Counted from the stretch's first letter, positions 16,154-25,179 are shown. The stretch: 34,305 nucleotides of DNA from Spirochaetia bacterium (GCA_009929055.1 SABI01000003.1:1-34305); one strand, 5' to 3'. Numbers and translations are program-made. The notes: generated by a model from the sequence alone, not told the origin.

Positions 16154-17254
16154 ATGGAGAAAAAAAGCGTTTCAGTAACCCTCGAGCATGTCACAAAAAG
16201 ATTTAAAGATGTAAAAGGGAAATCAGATGTTATAGCAGTAAAAGAGGCTGAATTTGTGGTGAAGGGTGGTGAATTAGTAACCCTACTTGGCCCATCTGGT
16301 TGTGGAAAAACAACAACTCTTCGAATGGTAGCAGGATTCGAACTCCCTACAGAGGGGAAAATCTTTATTGGCGATAGTGATGTAACATTCCTCCCTCCAA
16401 ATAAAAGAGATACTGCAACAATGTTCCAAAGCTATGGTCTTTTCCCACACATGAGTGTGTATGACAATGTTGCATATGGATTAAAACTAAGAAAAGTTGA
16501 ACCAGTTGAAATTAAAAAAAGGGTTCAAGAATCTCTTGATTTAGTAGGACTTTCTACCTATGGAGACAGAGCTCCAGGAAAACTCTCAGGTGGTCAACAA
16601 CAACGTGTTGCCCTTGCACGGTCTCTTATTGTCACACCATCAGTATTACTCCTTGATGAGCCTCTATCAAACCTTGATGCCTTATTAAGAGAACAGATGA
16701 GAATTGAAATAAGAAAAATTCAAAAATCACTCTCTATTACAGCAATCTATGTTACTCACGATAGAGTAGAAGCTATGAGTTTATCAGACAGGGTCATAGT
16801 GATGAAAAATGGGGTAATTAGACAAATGGGGCCTCCTGATGAAATATATGAAGCCCCTAATTCTCGCTTCGTTGCAGGATTTGTTGGAAAAGCAGCATTC
16901 CTCCCTGTTACCGTAAAAGAGAAAAGAGGTGATATGTGGGTCTGTCTACTCAAAGAGAGAGAAGTTCTTGTAAACCAATCTGCAGTAGAAATGAAAAGTG
17001 GAGAGGAAGCAGTACTCATGGCTCGTCCTGAATCCTTAAGACTTGATGAGAAAGGAAAAGGCTATATTGATGGAGTTGTAAGGATGAACGTCTATTTAGG
17101 AAATAGCCTTGAGTCTTTCATTCAAACTCCTTTTGGAGAAGTCTTAGTACAAATTGATGACCCTCATTCTAAAAAAGTCTTTGCTGAAGGAGAACATGTT
17201 TCAATTTCATTTACTCCTGACAGAGTGCGACTGTTACATGTCGGAGAAGAATAA
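16154..17254 (+). CDS. afuC: ABC importer ATP-binding protein, AfuC-like
   Basis: A 366-residue ATPase that powers the AfuAB importer. Walker A GPSGCGKTT at about residue 46, Q-loop FQSYGLFPHMS at about 93, signature LSGGQQQRVALARS at about 142, Walker B VLLLDEPLSNLDA at about 166 and switch His in YVTHDRVEAM at about 200 are all intact. Residues about 245-366 form the TOBE regulatory domain of the CUT1/FbpC type. The usual Gln after the switch His-Asp is Arg, a mild variation. It begins 11 bases after the permease stop with AAAGGAT as ribosome site and ends the operon. Confidence 0.9.
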   Translation: MEKKSVSVTLEHVTKRFKDVKGKSDVIAVKEAEFVVKGGELVTLLGPSGCGKTTTLRMVAGFELPTEGKIFIGDSDVTFLPPNKRDTATMFQSYGLFPHMSVYDNVAYGLKLRKVEPVEIKKRVQESLDLVGLSTYGDRAPGKLSGGQQQRVALARSLIVTPSVLLLDEPLSNLDALLREQMRIEIRKIQKSLSITAIYVTHDRVEAMSLSDRVIVMKNGVIRQMGPPDEIYEAPNSRFVAGFVGKAAFLPVTVKEKRGDMWVCLLKEREVLVNQSAVEMKSGEEAVLMARPESLRLDEKGKGYIDGVVRMNVYLGNSLESFIQTPFGEVLVQIDDPHSKKVFAEGEHVSISFTPDRVRLLHVGEE

Positions 17255-17307
17255 CTTGTGATTTAGCTAAAGTAAGCAAATTATATATGAGAATATTTTT
17301 TTAAGTT

Positions 17308-17350
17308 AAGCCAATACTTCTTTACTCATTGTAAGGATACGTATTGGCTT
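17308..17350. terminator. Long inverted repeat after afuC, weak terminator candidate
   Basis: Perfect 10-bp arms AAGCCAATAC (17308-17317) and GTATTGGCTT (17341-17350) around a 23-base loop. It is followed by TTATACAT, not a T run, so termination on the plus strand is doubtful. On the minus strand it is followed by a run of T. It lies 53 bases after the afuC stop. Confidence 0.4.
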
Positions 17351-17426
17351 TATACATAAAGTATAGGTGAAATAGTGCCCATTATCATATTAAACAACTT
17401 TTACCTCTCCTTAGGGGCATTCAACA

Positions 17427-17455
17427 TTGACATATGAGTAAACCCCTATTACAAT
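17427..17455 (+). promoter_or_regulatory. Promoter of the sugar ABC ATPase
   Basis: TTGACA (17427-17432), a 17-base spacer and TACAAT (17450-17455); nearly consensus. TAGGGG at 17412-17417 and CCCCTA at 17443-17448 flank the -35 box as a spaced inverted repeat, possibly an operator. Confidence 0.7.
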
Positions 17456-17484
17456 TTTAACTATAAAATAAACAGGGGGCTATT

Positions 17485-18579
17485 ATGGCAACAGTCCAAT
17501 TAAAAGACATTTGCAAGATTTATGACGGCAATGTTAAAGCGGTTGATACGGTTAATATCGAGATCAAAGATAGAGAATTTGTAGTTCTTGTAGGACCTTC
17601 AGGATGTGGTAAATCTACCACTTTAAGAATGGTTGCTGGACTCGAAGACATCTCAAGTGGGGAATTATACATCGATGGACGATTAGTAAACGATGTTCCA
17701 CCAAAAGATAGAGATATTGCAATGGTATTCCAAAACTATGCTTTATATCCACACATGAGTGTATATGACAACATGGCATTTGGATTAAAGATTAGAAAAT
17801 TCCCAAAAGAAGAAATTGATCAACGTGTAAGAGAAGCTGCAAAGATTCTTGACATTGAACAGCTTCTAGACAGAAAGCCAAAAGCACTTTCTGGTGGACA
17901 GCGACAGAGAGTTGCTGTAGGAAGGGCAATTGTAAGAAAACCAAAAGTCTTCTTATTTGACGAACCTCTTTCTAACCTTGATGCTAAACTTCGTGTTCAA
18001 ATGCGTGCTGAAATTTCTTCACTTCATAATCGTCTCAAAGCGACAATGATTTATGTTACTCACGACCAAGTAGAAGCATTAACCATGGCGGATAAAATTG
18101 TTGTTATGAAACTTGGTATCATTCAACAAATAGGTGGACCATTAGAACTCTACAATGAACCAAACAACAAATTTGTTGCTGGCTTTATTGGGTCTCCTCC
18201 AATGAACTTCTTAGCAGTAGATGTTGTGAAAGAAGGAACAGATATTTTTGTCGATGAAGGAACATTTAGAATTAAACTTAATGCAAAGAACAAAAAACTT
18301 CTCACTTCCTATGTTGGTAAAAAAGTCACATTTGGTGTTAGACCTGAAGACCTTATCTTTAGTGATAATCCAATAGAAGATACTACTATGAATGGGATAG
18401 TAAGTGTGGTAGAACCTCTTGGTTCAGAAACTCATATCTATGTAATGGTAGGCAAACACCAAGTAATTGGTAAAATTGAACCACAAATTCGATTAACTGT
18501 AGAGCAAAAGATTTCTTTAATTCCGGATTTAGAAAAACTCTCATTCTTTGATTATGAAACAGAAATAGTTATTCGCTAA
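17485..18579 (+). CDS. Carbohydrate ABC transporter ATPase, MsmK/UgpC type
   Basis: A 364-residue ATPase of the CUT1 sugar-importer class. Walker A GPSGCGKST at about residue 37, Q-loop FQNYALYPHMS at about 82, signature LSGGQRQRVAVGRA at about 134, Walker B VFLFDEPLSNLDA at about 155 and switch YVTHDQVEAL at about 190; the C-terminal third is the MalK-like TOBE/regulatory domain. No permease or binding protein lies beside it, and it has its own strong promoter and terminator. Such stand-alone MsmK-like ATPases are known to serve several sugar importers, so a shared role is likely. AGGGGG lies 5 bases before the ATG. Confidence 0.88.
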   Translation: MATVQLKDICKIYDGNVKAVDTVNIEIKDREFVVLVGPSGCGKSTTLRMVAGLEDISSGELYIDGRLVNDVPPKDRDIAMVFQNYALYPHMSVYDNMAFGLKIRKFPKEEIDQRVREAAKILDIEQLLDRKPKALSGGQRQRVAVGRAIVRKPKVFLFDEPLSNLDAKLRVQMRAEISSLHNRLKATMIYVTHDQVEALTMADKIVVMKLGIIQQIGGPLELYNEPNNKFVAGFIGSPPMNFLAVDVVKEGTDIFVDEGTFRIKLNAKNKKLLTSYVGKKVTFGVRPEDLIFSDNPIEDTTMNGIVSVVEPLGSETHIYVMVGKHQVIGKIEPQIRLTVEQKISLIPDLEKLSFFDYETEIVIR

Positions 18580-18600
18580 TCTATTCTCTAAGACAAAAAT

Positions 18601-18629
18601 TCCCCAGTTTTATGCTGGGGATTTTTTTT
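18601..18629 (+). terminator. Rho-independent terminator, probably bidirectional
   Basis: Stem TCCCCAG/CTGGGGA with a 7-base loop and eight T residues (18622-18629). On the minus strand five T residues follow the stem, so it may also end the convergent aspartokinase transcript. Confidence 0.9.
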
Positions 18630-18646
18630 GTCTCTTACAATTCTCT

Positions 18647-19957
18647 TTAACGAAACAGTAAATCATACAGAGTATGAATAACGCTGTTTGTTTGTTCTTC
18701 TTTAATTCCAAATAGGGCTGTTATTGGAGAAGCACCAAGTTGAACGAATTCAACATCTAATCCTTTCTCAAGAAGAGAAGAAGCAACAAGAGAAATCTTC
18801 TTCTTTTCGTGGCCTAGACCAACTCCGGTAACAGCTGCAATAGCGAACCCCGAAGTAATTTCCATCTCTTCAAGAAGATGAGTTTGAGTAAGATTATTTA
18901 TTAATTGAGTAATAGTCTCTTCTGCAACGTCCTCTCCTTGGGCATAATAGGTAAGATCATCTATTCCTCTTAGGATGAATTCAAGAGAGAATCCAGCTTC
19001 AATGAGCTTAGCCTCAATTTCGACCTTAACCTGAGGTTTTTTAAGGATAAATAGTTTGTGAATAGCTATCTTGAAATACCCCTTCTTTGCAGTAAGGCCT
19101 ACAATGGGAACAACTAGGGGGTCACGGGAGGCAACAATACTTGTCCCCTTATCTTCTGGTTTATTAGTATTCTTTACTTGTATAGGGATTCCAGCCTCCC
19201 TTACAGGGGCAATTGCCTCTTCATGAAATACATTAAACCCAACACTTGCAAGCTCTCTTACTTCATTATAAGTAAGTTTGTCGATAACTTTAGCATCACT
19301 AATAATTCTTGGGTCTGCTTTTGAAATCCCTGACACATCAGTCCAGTTCTCATAAAGGCACTCTCCAAGAGACCTCGCAACAATAGCACCGCTGATGTCA
19401 CTACCACCCCTAGAAAAAGTTTTTACTTTCCCATTCGTGTCTCTTCCGTAAAATCCTGGAAAAATATAATGTTCTTTTGGATTAATAGCTTTTTTTAGAT
19501 CAACATAAGTTTGTTCATTTACCGTACCATCTTGTTCAATTAATACTACATCAGAGGCATCAATTAAATTCCATCCTAAATACTGACTAATAATTACCGC
19601 ATTTAAATATTCACCACGAGAAGCTGCATAATCTTTTCCAGCTCCTTTACTAATGTTGTCATACACTTCATCAAGGGCAGAAGCGATATTTCCCTTTACA
19701 CCGAGATCTTTTGCAATTGTGAGGTAGCGTTCTCTTATCACTTCAAATTCATCTTTACAGGAAACTCCAGTTGCTACTAATTTTTCACATCGATACAAAG
19801 CATCTGTAATTTTTGTATCTTCTTTATTTCTCTTTCCTGGAGCAGAAACTACTGCTACAACTCGAGAAGAATCACTCTTTAGTATCTGGGCAACCTTTTT
19901 AATGTGAGTTGCATCACAAAGAGAACTCCCTCCAAACTTACTAACAATCATATTCAT
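18647..19957 (-). CDS. lysC: Aspartokinase (monofunctional)
   Basis: A 436-residue aspartate kinase, first step of the lysine, threonine, methionine and diaminopimelate pathway (aspartate plus ATP to 4-phospho-aspartate). The N-terminal KFGGSSLCD and the FSRGGSDISGAIVARSL stretch at about residue 180 mark the amino-acid-kinase fold. Residues about 290-436 carry two ACT domains for feedback control (GLTAKKGYFKIAIHK, then AAVTGVGLGHEKKK). No homoserine dehydrogenase domain is fused. The ATG at 19957 has AGGGG 6 bases upstream; a second ATG two codons later is possible. It is alone on its transcript and shares a terminator with the convergent sugar ATPase. Confidence 0.9.
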   Translation of the reverse strand: MNMIVSKFGGSSLCDATHIKKVAQILKSDSSRVVAVVSAPGKRNKEDTKITDALYRCEKLVATGVSCKDEFEVIRERYLTIAKDLGVKGNIASALDEVYDNISKGAGKDYAASRGEYLNAVIISQYLGWNLIDASDVVLIEQDGTVNEQTYVDLKKAINPKEHYIFPGFYGRDTNGKVKTFSRGGSDISGAIVARSLGECLYENWTDVSGISKADPRIISDAKVIDKLTYNEVRELASVGFNVFHEEAIAPVREAGIPIQVKNTNKPEDKGTSIVASRDPLVVPIVGLTAKKGYFKIAIHKLFILKKPQVKVEIEAKLIEAGFSLEFILRGIDDLTYYAQGEDVAEETITQLINNLTQTHLLEEMEITSGFAIAAVTGVGLGHEKKKISLVASSLLEKGLDVEFVQLGASPITALFGIKEEQTNSVIHTLYDLLFR

Positions 19958-20039
19958 ATAACACCCCTTTATATCTATTTCCCCATTAAAAGACTTTTAT
20001 ATATAAAATTAGTGTAACATATTTGTCTTTAGACAAGGA

Positions 20040-20061
20040 AGCAGGTGCTTTAACACCTGCT
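20040..20061 (-). terminator. Terminator of the hydrogenase operon
   Basis: An 8-bp stem AGCAGGTG/CACCTGCT with a 6-base loop, 26 bases after the hydA stop. On the minus strand it is followed by TTCCTTGTCT, a weak T tract. Confidence 0.6.
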
Positions 20062-20087
20062 CTACATTTTAAATAATTCGTACGTGA

Positions 20088-21839
20088 CTACTTCTTATAA
20101 ATTGGTCGTTCAGTATAAGTAGTATGCAATAAATGGTGAGCTTTTTCTGATAAAGGTGCCCCAAGATAATCAGCATAAAGTTGTTGAATTTCTGGGTTTT
20201 GATGTGAACATCTCACTGTGCTTCTTTCATCATCTGTATAAAGACCAGCAATTCTCTGTGCTCTCACATCATCAGTTGAAGCATAAGGTTGGCCACCACC
20301 ACTTACACATCCACCTCTACAAGCCATAACTTCAATAAAGTGGTATGGAGGTTCTTTTCCAGCAGCTTTTGCCTCTCTGATTTCTTCTAATAGGGAACTT
20401 ACATTCGCCATTCCATGAGCTATAGCAACTTTGAGTTTCGTCCCTTTCACATCTACAACTCCACTTCTTACCCCTTCTAACCCACGAACAGCTTCAACGT
20501 TAACATCTTTAAGGTCTTCACCTGTCATGAGGTTGTAAGCAGTTCTAATAGCTGCTTCCATAACACCACCAGTGTTACCAAAGATTGTTCCAGCACCTGC
20601 ATAGGCTCCAATAGGAGAGTCAGCTTCTTCGTCTTGAAGTGACAAGAAGTCAATTCCACTTGCTTTGATTAATCTTGCAAATTCTCTTGTAGTAAGAACG
20701 AGGTCAACATCGTTAAATCCTGAAGCATGCATATGCTCATCACGCCCAATTTCATACTTCTTAGCGGTACAAGGCATGATTGCAACTGAGTAAATAGTAG
20801 CGGGATCAATTCCTGCTTTCTCAGCATAATAGGTCTTTGTAATAGCACCTTGCATCATCATTGGAGATTTTGCTGTTGAGAAGTGGGGAATCATATCAGT
20901 ATAATATTTTTCCATATAGTCGGTCCATGCTGGACAACAACTTGTAATTTGAGGAATAGCACCAACACCTGTTGTAAGGCGTTTCACTAATTCAGATCCT
21001 TCTTCCATAATTGTTAAGTCAGCTGCAAAGTTGGTATCGAACACTTTAGCTACACCAAGGCGTCTAAGGGCAGCATAAATCTTTCCAGTAGTAATTGTTC
21101 CAGCTGGGAGATTAAATGCTTCACCAAGGGCTACACGAACTGCAGGGGCAATTTGGGTAACAACATGGTTCTTAGGATTACCTACAGCACGTACAAAGTC
21201 TCCAATTTCATCCTTCTCATAAATAGCTCCAACTGGGCAGTGTGCAGAACATTGGCCACACTTAATACATGGGCTATCATTGAGTGGTAAACAAGCTGCA
21301 GGAGACATCATTGTAAGATCCCCTCTGCCTATAAACTCAAGGGCAAATACACCTTGTTGATCTTGGCAAACTTGTACACAACGACCACATTTAATACATT
21401 TTGAAGGGTCTAGTACAATTGAAGTAGTAGAAGTATCTTTTGGAAGATCCATTATTCTTACTTCATAAGGTTGATGTCTTACACCGAATTCAGCAGCGAA
21501 TCTTTGTAATTCACATGTACCATTACGGGCACAGGTTAAACATTCATTAGGGTGTGTACTTAAAATCATCTCGATGACTGTTTTTCTAATTTGATAAAGT
21601 TCAGCATCGTGAGTTATAATACTTAAATTCTCTTGTACAGGAGCTGCACATGCTCTAAGGAGCTTTGGAGAGTTTTCTTGTTTTACGACACACATCCCAC
21701 ATGCTGCCCAAGCTGGTAAGTCTGGGTGGTAACAAAGGGTTGGGATGTTAATATTTACTTTTTTGGCTGCAGCTAAAATATTGCTTCCTGCCTCAATCTC
21801 AACTGGCATGCCATTTATTTTCATATGAACGGTATTCAC
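20088..21839 (-). CDS. hydA: [FeFe] hydrogenase catalytic subunit HydA
   Basis: A 583-residue iron hydrogenase (2 H+ plus 2 electrons to H2). Domains in order: [2Fe-2S] plant-type (Cys36, 47, 50, 64), His-ligated [4Fe-4S] (His96, Cys100, 103, 109), two [4Fe-4S] clusters (Cys148/151/154 with 201; Cys191/194/197 with 158), then the H-cluster domain. H-cluster motifs are TSCCPAW (Cys301, 302), MPCTAKKYE (Cys357) and MACRGGCVSGGGQP (Cys507, 511), all intact; Cys301 is the expected proton relay. The C-terminal 50 residues are the small-subunit domain. With hydB and hydC upstream this is the NADH-linked, probably electron-bifurcating, multimeric type. Maturation genes hydE, hydF and hydG are not in the window. 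Confidence 0.95.
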   Translation of the reverse strand: MNTVHMKINGMPVEIEAGSNILAAAKKVNINIPTLCYHPDLPAWAACGMCVVKQENSPKLLRACAAPVQENLSIITHDAELYQIRKTVIEMILSTHPNECLTCARNGTCELQRFAAEFGVRHQPYEVRIMDLPKDTSTTSIVLDPSKCIKCGRCVQVCQDQQGVFALEFIGRGDLTMMSPAACLPLNDSPCIKCGQCSAHCPVGAIYEKDEIGDFVRAVGNPKNHVVTQIAPAVRVALGEAFNLPAGTITTGKIYAALRRLGVAKVFDTNFAADLTIMEEGSELVKRLTTGVGAIPQITSCCPAWTDYMEKYYTDMIPHFSTAKSPMMMQGAITKTYYAEKAGIDPATIYSVAIMPCTAKKYEIGRDEHMHASGFNDVDLVLTTREFARLIKASGIDFLSLQDEEADSPIGAYAGAGTIFGNTGGVMEAAIRTAYNLMTGEDLKDVNVEAVRGLEGVRSGVVDVKGTKLKVAIAHGMANVSSLLEEIREAKAAGKEPPYHFIEVMACRGGCVSGGGQPYASTDDVRAQRIAGLYTDDERSTVRCSHQNPEIQQLYADYLGAPLSEKAHHLLHTTYTERPIYKK

Positions 21840-21865
21840 ATTTATCCTCCTAGGCTATCGAAGCC

Positions 21866-23653
21866 CTAACGTACTTCGATTGCTCCGAATTTACAGGTAT
21901 CATAACATGCACCACATTTGATACATGCAGCTTGGTCTATCACGTGCACAGCTCGTCTTTCTCCACTAATTGCAGAAGTAGGACATTTCCTTGCACATGC
22001 AGTACAGCCAATACATTTATCTGCTAAAATGTTGTAAGTAATTAAACTTTTACACTTTCCAGCTGGACATTTTTTATCATTAATATGGGCTAAGTACTCT
22101 TCTTCAAAGAAATTCAGGGTAGAAAGAATTGGGTTTGGTGCTGTTTGTCCAAGAGCACAAAGTGAAGCTCTTTTCATTGCAGAACCAATTTCTCTCATTT
22201 GCTCAATATCTTTTAATTCCCCATTTCCCTTGGTTATTTTCTCAAGGAGGTTCATCAGAGATCTTCCACCAATACGACAAGGGGCACATTTCCCACAAGA
22301 TTCTTCAACACTAAAGGTAAGGTAGAATTTTGCTACATCAACGATACAATCGTCTTCATCCATAACAATCATACCACCTGAGCCCATCATCGAACCAAGT
22401 TTTGTTAATGAACCAAAGTCAATTGGGGTGTCGAGGAATTCTTTAGTAATAACTCCACCACTAGGACCACCAGTTTGAACTGCTTTAAATGCTCTGTCGT
22501 TTGCAATTCCACCACCGATATCATAGATAATTTCTCTTAGAGTGGTTCCCATTGGAACTTCTACTAATCCAGAGTTTCTTATTTTACCAGTGAGGGCAAA
22601 TACTTTTGTTCCAGAACTATCTGGGGTACCAATTTGAGAGAACCAGTCTCCCCCTTTTAGAATGATTACAGGGATATTAGCCCATGTTTCAACGTTGTTG
22701 ATAACAGTTGGCATCCCCCATAATCCTTTTACAGCTGGGAACGGAGGGCGAGGAACAGGCATTCCTCTTTTTCCTTCAATACTAGCTAAAAGGGCAGTCT
22801 CTTCACCACAAACGAAAGCTCCAGCACCAAGTCTAATTTCAATATCGAAATCAAAATCTGTACCAAGAATTCCTTTTCCAAGTAAGCCGTATTCTCTTGC
22901 TTGTGCCATTGCAATTTCAAGACGTTTAATTGCTAAAGGATATTCTGCTCTTATGTAGATATACCCTTGGTTTGCACCAACAGTGTGTCCTGCAATTGCC
23001 ATTGCTTCAAGAACTGAGTGGGGATCTCCTTCTAAAGTAGATCTATCCATATAGGCACCAGGGTCACCTTCATCAGCATTACAAACTATATATTTCTGGT
23101 CTCCCTTGGCCCCTTTTGTAAAGTTCCATTTCATCCATGTAGGGAACCCAGCGCCACCTCGACCTCGTAGTCCTGCTGTTTTCATTTCAGCAATAACATC
23201 ATCAGCTGTCATGTCAAATAAGACCTTTTCAAGGGCCACATATCCTTCACGAGCAATATATTCATCAATATTTTCTGGATCAATAAATCCACAGTTTCTA
23301 AGAACAATTCTAAATTGCTTTTGATAGAAATCAATATCTTCTACTTTCGCATGTTTTCTTGATTTCTCTTTATTATACAAAAGACGAGTTACTTCACGTC
23401 CTTTAATAATATGTTCTTCAAAAAGTTCTTTTGCATCTTTAGGGGTAACTTGTACATAAAAAGAATCTTCAGGAAGTATTTTTACAATTGGACCTTGTTC
23501 ACAAAATCCAAAACATCCAGTCTTGATTACCTGAACTTCATTTTCAAGATTATGAGTTTTGCATTCAGTATTTAACGCTTCAAAAATGGCATTAGCCTTG
23601 CTTGATTCACAAGCAGTACCGCCACAGACAAGAACATAGCTTCTATATGCCAT
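21866..23653 (-). CDS. hydB: NADH-linked hydrogenase subunit HydB (NuoF-like)
   Basis: A 595-residue flavoprotein subunit. Residues 1-95 are a thioredoxin-like [2Fe-2S] domain (CGGTACESS, TGCFGFCEQGP). The NuoF core follows: NADH-binding GRGGAGFPTW at about 164, FMN-binding VCNADEGDPGAYMDR at about 190, an SLBB-type region, and a [4Fe-4S] site ESCGKCAPCRIGG at about 455. The last 55 residues add two ferredoxin clusters (CIGCTACARKCP, CIKCGACYDTCK) absent from complex I NuoF and typical of hydrogenase HydB. It oxidises or reduces NAD(H) and links to HydA. It starts right at the hydD stop, sharing one base. Confidence 0.94.
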   Translation of the reverse strand: MAYRSYVLVCGGTACESSKANAIFEALNTECKTHNLENEVQVIKTGCFGFCEQGPIVKILPEDSFYVQVTPKDAKELFEEHIIKGREVTRLLYNKEKSRKHAKVEDIDFYQKQFRIVLRNCGFIDPENIDEYIAREGYVALEKVLFDMTADDVIAEMKTAGLRGRGGAGFPTWMKWNFTKGAKGDQKYIVCNADEGDPGAYMDRSTLEGDPHSVLEAMAIAGHTVGANQGYIYIRAEYPLAIKRLEIAMAQAREYGLLGKGILGTDFDFDIEIRLGAGAFVCGEETALLASIEGKRGMPVPRPPFPAVKGLWGMPTVINNVETWANIPVIILKGGDWFSQIGTPDSSGTKVFALTGKIRNSGLVEVPMGTTLREIIYDIGGGIANDRAFKAVQTGGPSGGVITKEFLDTPIDFGSLTKLGSMMGSGGMIVMDEDDCIVDVAKFYLTFSVEESCGKCAPCRIGGRSLMNLLEKITKGNGELKDIEQMREIGSAMKRASLCALGQTAPNPILSTLNFFEEEYLAHINDKKCPAGKCKSLITYNILADKCIGCTACARKCPTSAISGERRAVHVIDQAACIKCGACYDTCKFGAIEVR

Positions 23654-24054
23654 TATTTGCCTCCATCTTTAATGATATCTGTTGATGGTTTGTCAAAAAC
23701 ATATTCACTTACCATTTTTTTATTCAGGATATGGTCAACTACAATTTGTTTTGCAATTTTAGCATCAACTTTTCCATAAATAACTGAAGGCATTCCTGGG
23801 CTCATTACCTCAACAGTAGGCTCTACATAACAAAGACCCATACATCCAGTTTGTGTTACTGATACCGATGTGAGATGTTGAGCTTCAAGTTCTTCTAAAA
23901 ATGCATCGAGCACAGTTTTAGCCCCAGCTGCTATTCCACAAGTTCCCATTCCAATAATCACTTGGGTATCCTTATCATGAATATCACGCTTCTGGATCTC
24001 TGATTTTTTGGTGTCACGAAGTTCGCGTAACTCCTGCAACGTCATCTTTGCCAT
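23653..24054 (-). CDS. hydD: [2Fe-2S] thioredoxin-like ferredoxin of the hyd operon (HydD-like)
   Basis: A 133-residue protein with the thioredoxin-like ferredoxin fold. Cluster cysteines are in GMGTCGIAAG at about residue 37 and TGCMGLCYVEP at about 80: a three-Cys set plus whichever Cys completes it is not obvious, so cluster binding is probable but not certain. It resembles the N-terminal domain of HydB. Small genes like this sit between hydC and hydB in several fermentative anaerobes and are called hydD in some of them. It begins 26 bases after the ATPase-domain gene stop, with AGGAGG before its ATG. Confidence 0.8.
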   Translation of the reverse strand: MAKMTLQELRELRDTKKSEIQKRDIHDKDTQVIIGMGTCGIAAGAKTVLDAFLEELEAQHLTSVSVTQTGCMGLCYVEPTVEVMSPGMPSVIYGKVDAKIAKQIVVDHILNKKMVSEYVFDKPSTDIIKDGGK

Positions 24055-24080
24055 TCCAGCCTCCTGTTTGGGGTTATCTA

Positions 24081-24650
24081 CTACACCCGCTCTAATAGTT
24101 CTTCTATAGCAGCCTCTTGAGACTGCAAAAATGTTTTCATCAACATCATTTCACTTACTCGTGTTACTTCTTGTAGCACTTCAAGCAATTCACCCTTACT
24201 CACTTCATACTCTTCTCTTTTTCCAGCCCTTGTAGCGCTGCGATTAATAATCATCTCAGCAGTACTAGGATAGGAAAAAAGGGTACTAAAGGTGGAAGGA
24301 ATATCTCCTAGGGGAGGAGTATCAATATGAGAGAGGGGAATCTTGCACGAAACAATTGTCCCTTTTCCCTTTTCTGATGAGATGGAGAATTCTCCATCTA
24401 TTGCCTCAATCATTTGTTTTAGAAAAGGCAATCCCAATCCGACCTTTCTTTTTTTATGCTTAGTTCCATCACTAAAAAATGGATCTAGTGCCCTCTTTAG
24501 ATGATCTATAGTCATCCCCTTTCCATTATCTTGTACAATAAAATCGAAAAAATCTTCTGTTTGTTCAATAGTAAGTCTAACTTCGCTAGAAGCTGCTTCA
24601 AAACTGTTTTGTACGATATCGGTAAGGAAATCACAAATCGAGGCATGCAT
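24081..24650 (-). CDS. Histidine-kinase-like ATPase protein within the hyd operon
   Basis: A 189-residue GHKL ATPase: N box DIVQNSFEA at about residues 11-19, G1 box DNGKGM at about 41, G2 box GLGLPFLKQM at about 73, and GKGT at about 97. There is no sensor, membrane segment or phospho-accepting His domain, so it is not a normal sensor kinase; it looks like a stand-alone anti-sigma or kinase-core protein. The last 75 residues are helical and of no known family. It lies 21 bases after hydC and 26 before hydD. A similar gene occurs at this place in the Acetobacterium woodii hyd cluster (hydCEDBA), as I recall; its job is not established. Confidence 0.8.
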   Translation of the reverse strand: MHASICDFLTDIVQNSFEAASSEVRLTIEQTEDFFDFIVQDNGKGMTIDHLKRALDPFFSDGTKHKKRKVGLGLPFLKQMIEAIDGEFSISSEKGKGTIVSCKIPLSHIDTPPLGDIPSTFSTLFSYPSTAEMIINRSATRAGKREEYEVSKGELLEVLQEVTRVSEMMLMKTFLQSQEAAIEELLERV

Positions 24651-24671
24651 AAATGAGCACCTACACTTCTG

Positions 24672-25148
24672 TTAAGTAAACTTTGCAATAATTCCTGGAA
24701 GTTGGTCTTTTGTTACTTTTCCATATACCTCACCACCAACGGTAAGAACAGGGGCAAGACCACAACAACCAACACAACGAACACCTTCTAAAGAGAATTT
24801 TCCATCTGCAGTGACTTCATTTACTCCAATACCTAACAAGTGTTGAATCTCATCAACAAGGGCATCTCCACCTTTTAAATAACATGCAGTACCTAAACAA
24901 ACTTGAATATTATGGTCACCTGGTTTAGTTGTTTTAAAGAAATGGTAAAAGGAGAGTACTCCATAAATCTTTGCCAATGGGAAGTCGAGCATGTAAGCAA
25001 CTTCATCTGCTGACTCTCTGGAAACATATCCAAATTCTTCTTGCACTCGGTGCAAGATCATAATCAAGTTGCCTTGTTTTTTACTCCATTTCTCTATAAA
25101 GGAAATAAGTTCACTTGGAAAAACATTATTGTGTTTTATCGTTGACAT
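24672..25148 (-). CDS. hydC: Hydrogenase subunit HydC (NuoE-like)
   Basis: A 158-residue [2Fe-2S] subunit of the NuoE/thioredoxin-like ferredoxin type. The N-terminal helical part (ELISFIEKWSKKQGNLIMIL, then VQEEFGYVSRE) and the four cluster cysteines in CLGTACYLKG at about 85 and GVRCVGCCGLAP at about 125 are all present. It passes electrons between HydB and the rest of the complex. The frame extends to 25208, but ATG 25148 has GGAGG 5 bases upstream and gives the family's normal length. First gene of the hydrogenase operon, divergent from rex. Confidence 0.93.
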   Translation of the reverse strand: MSTIKHNNVFPSELISFIEKWSKKQGNLIMILHRVQEEFGYVSRESADEVAYMLDFPLAKIYGVLSFYHFFKTTKPGDHNIQVCLGTACYLKGGDALVDEIQHLLGIGVNEVTADGKFSLEGVRCVGCCGLAPVLTVGGEVYGKVTKDQLPGIIAKFT

Positions 25149-25179
25149 GGAAACCTCCGGAAGCAGTATTCTCTGTACC

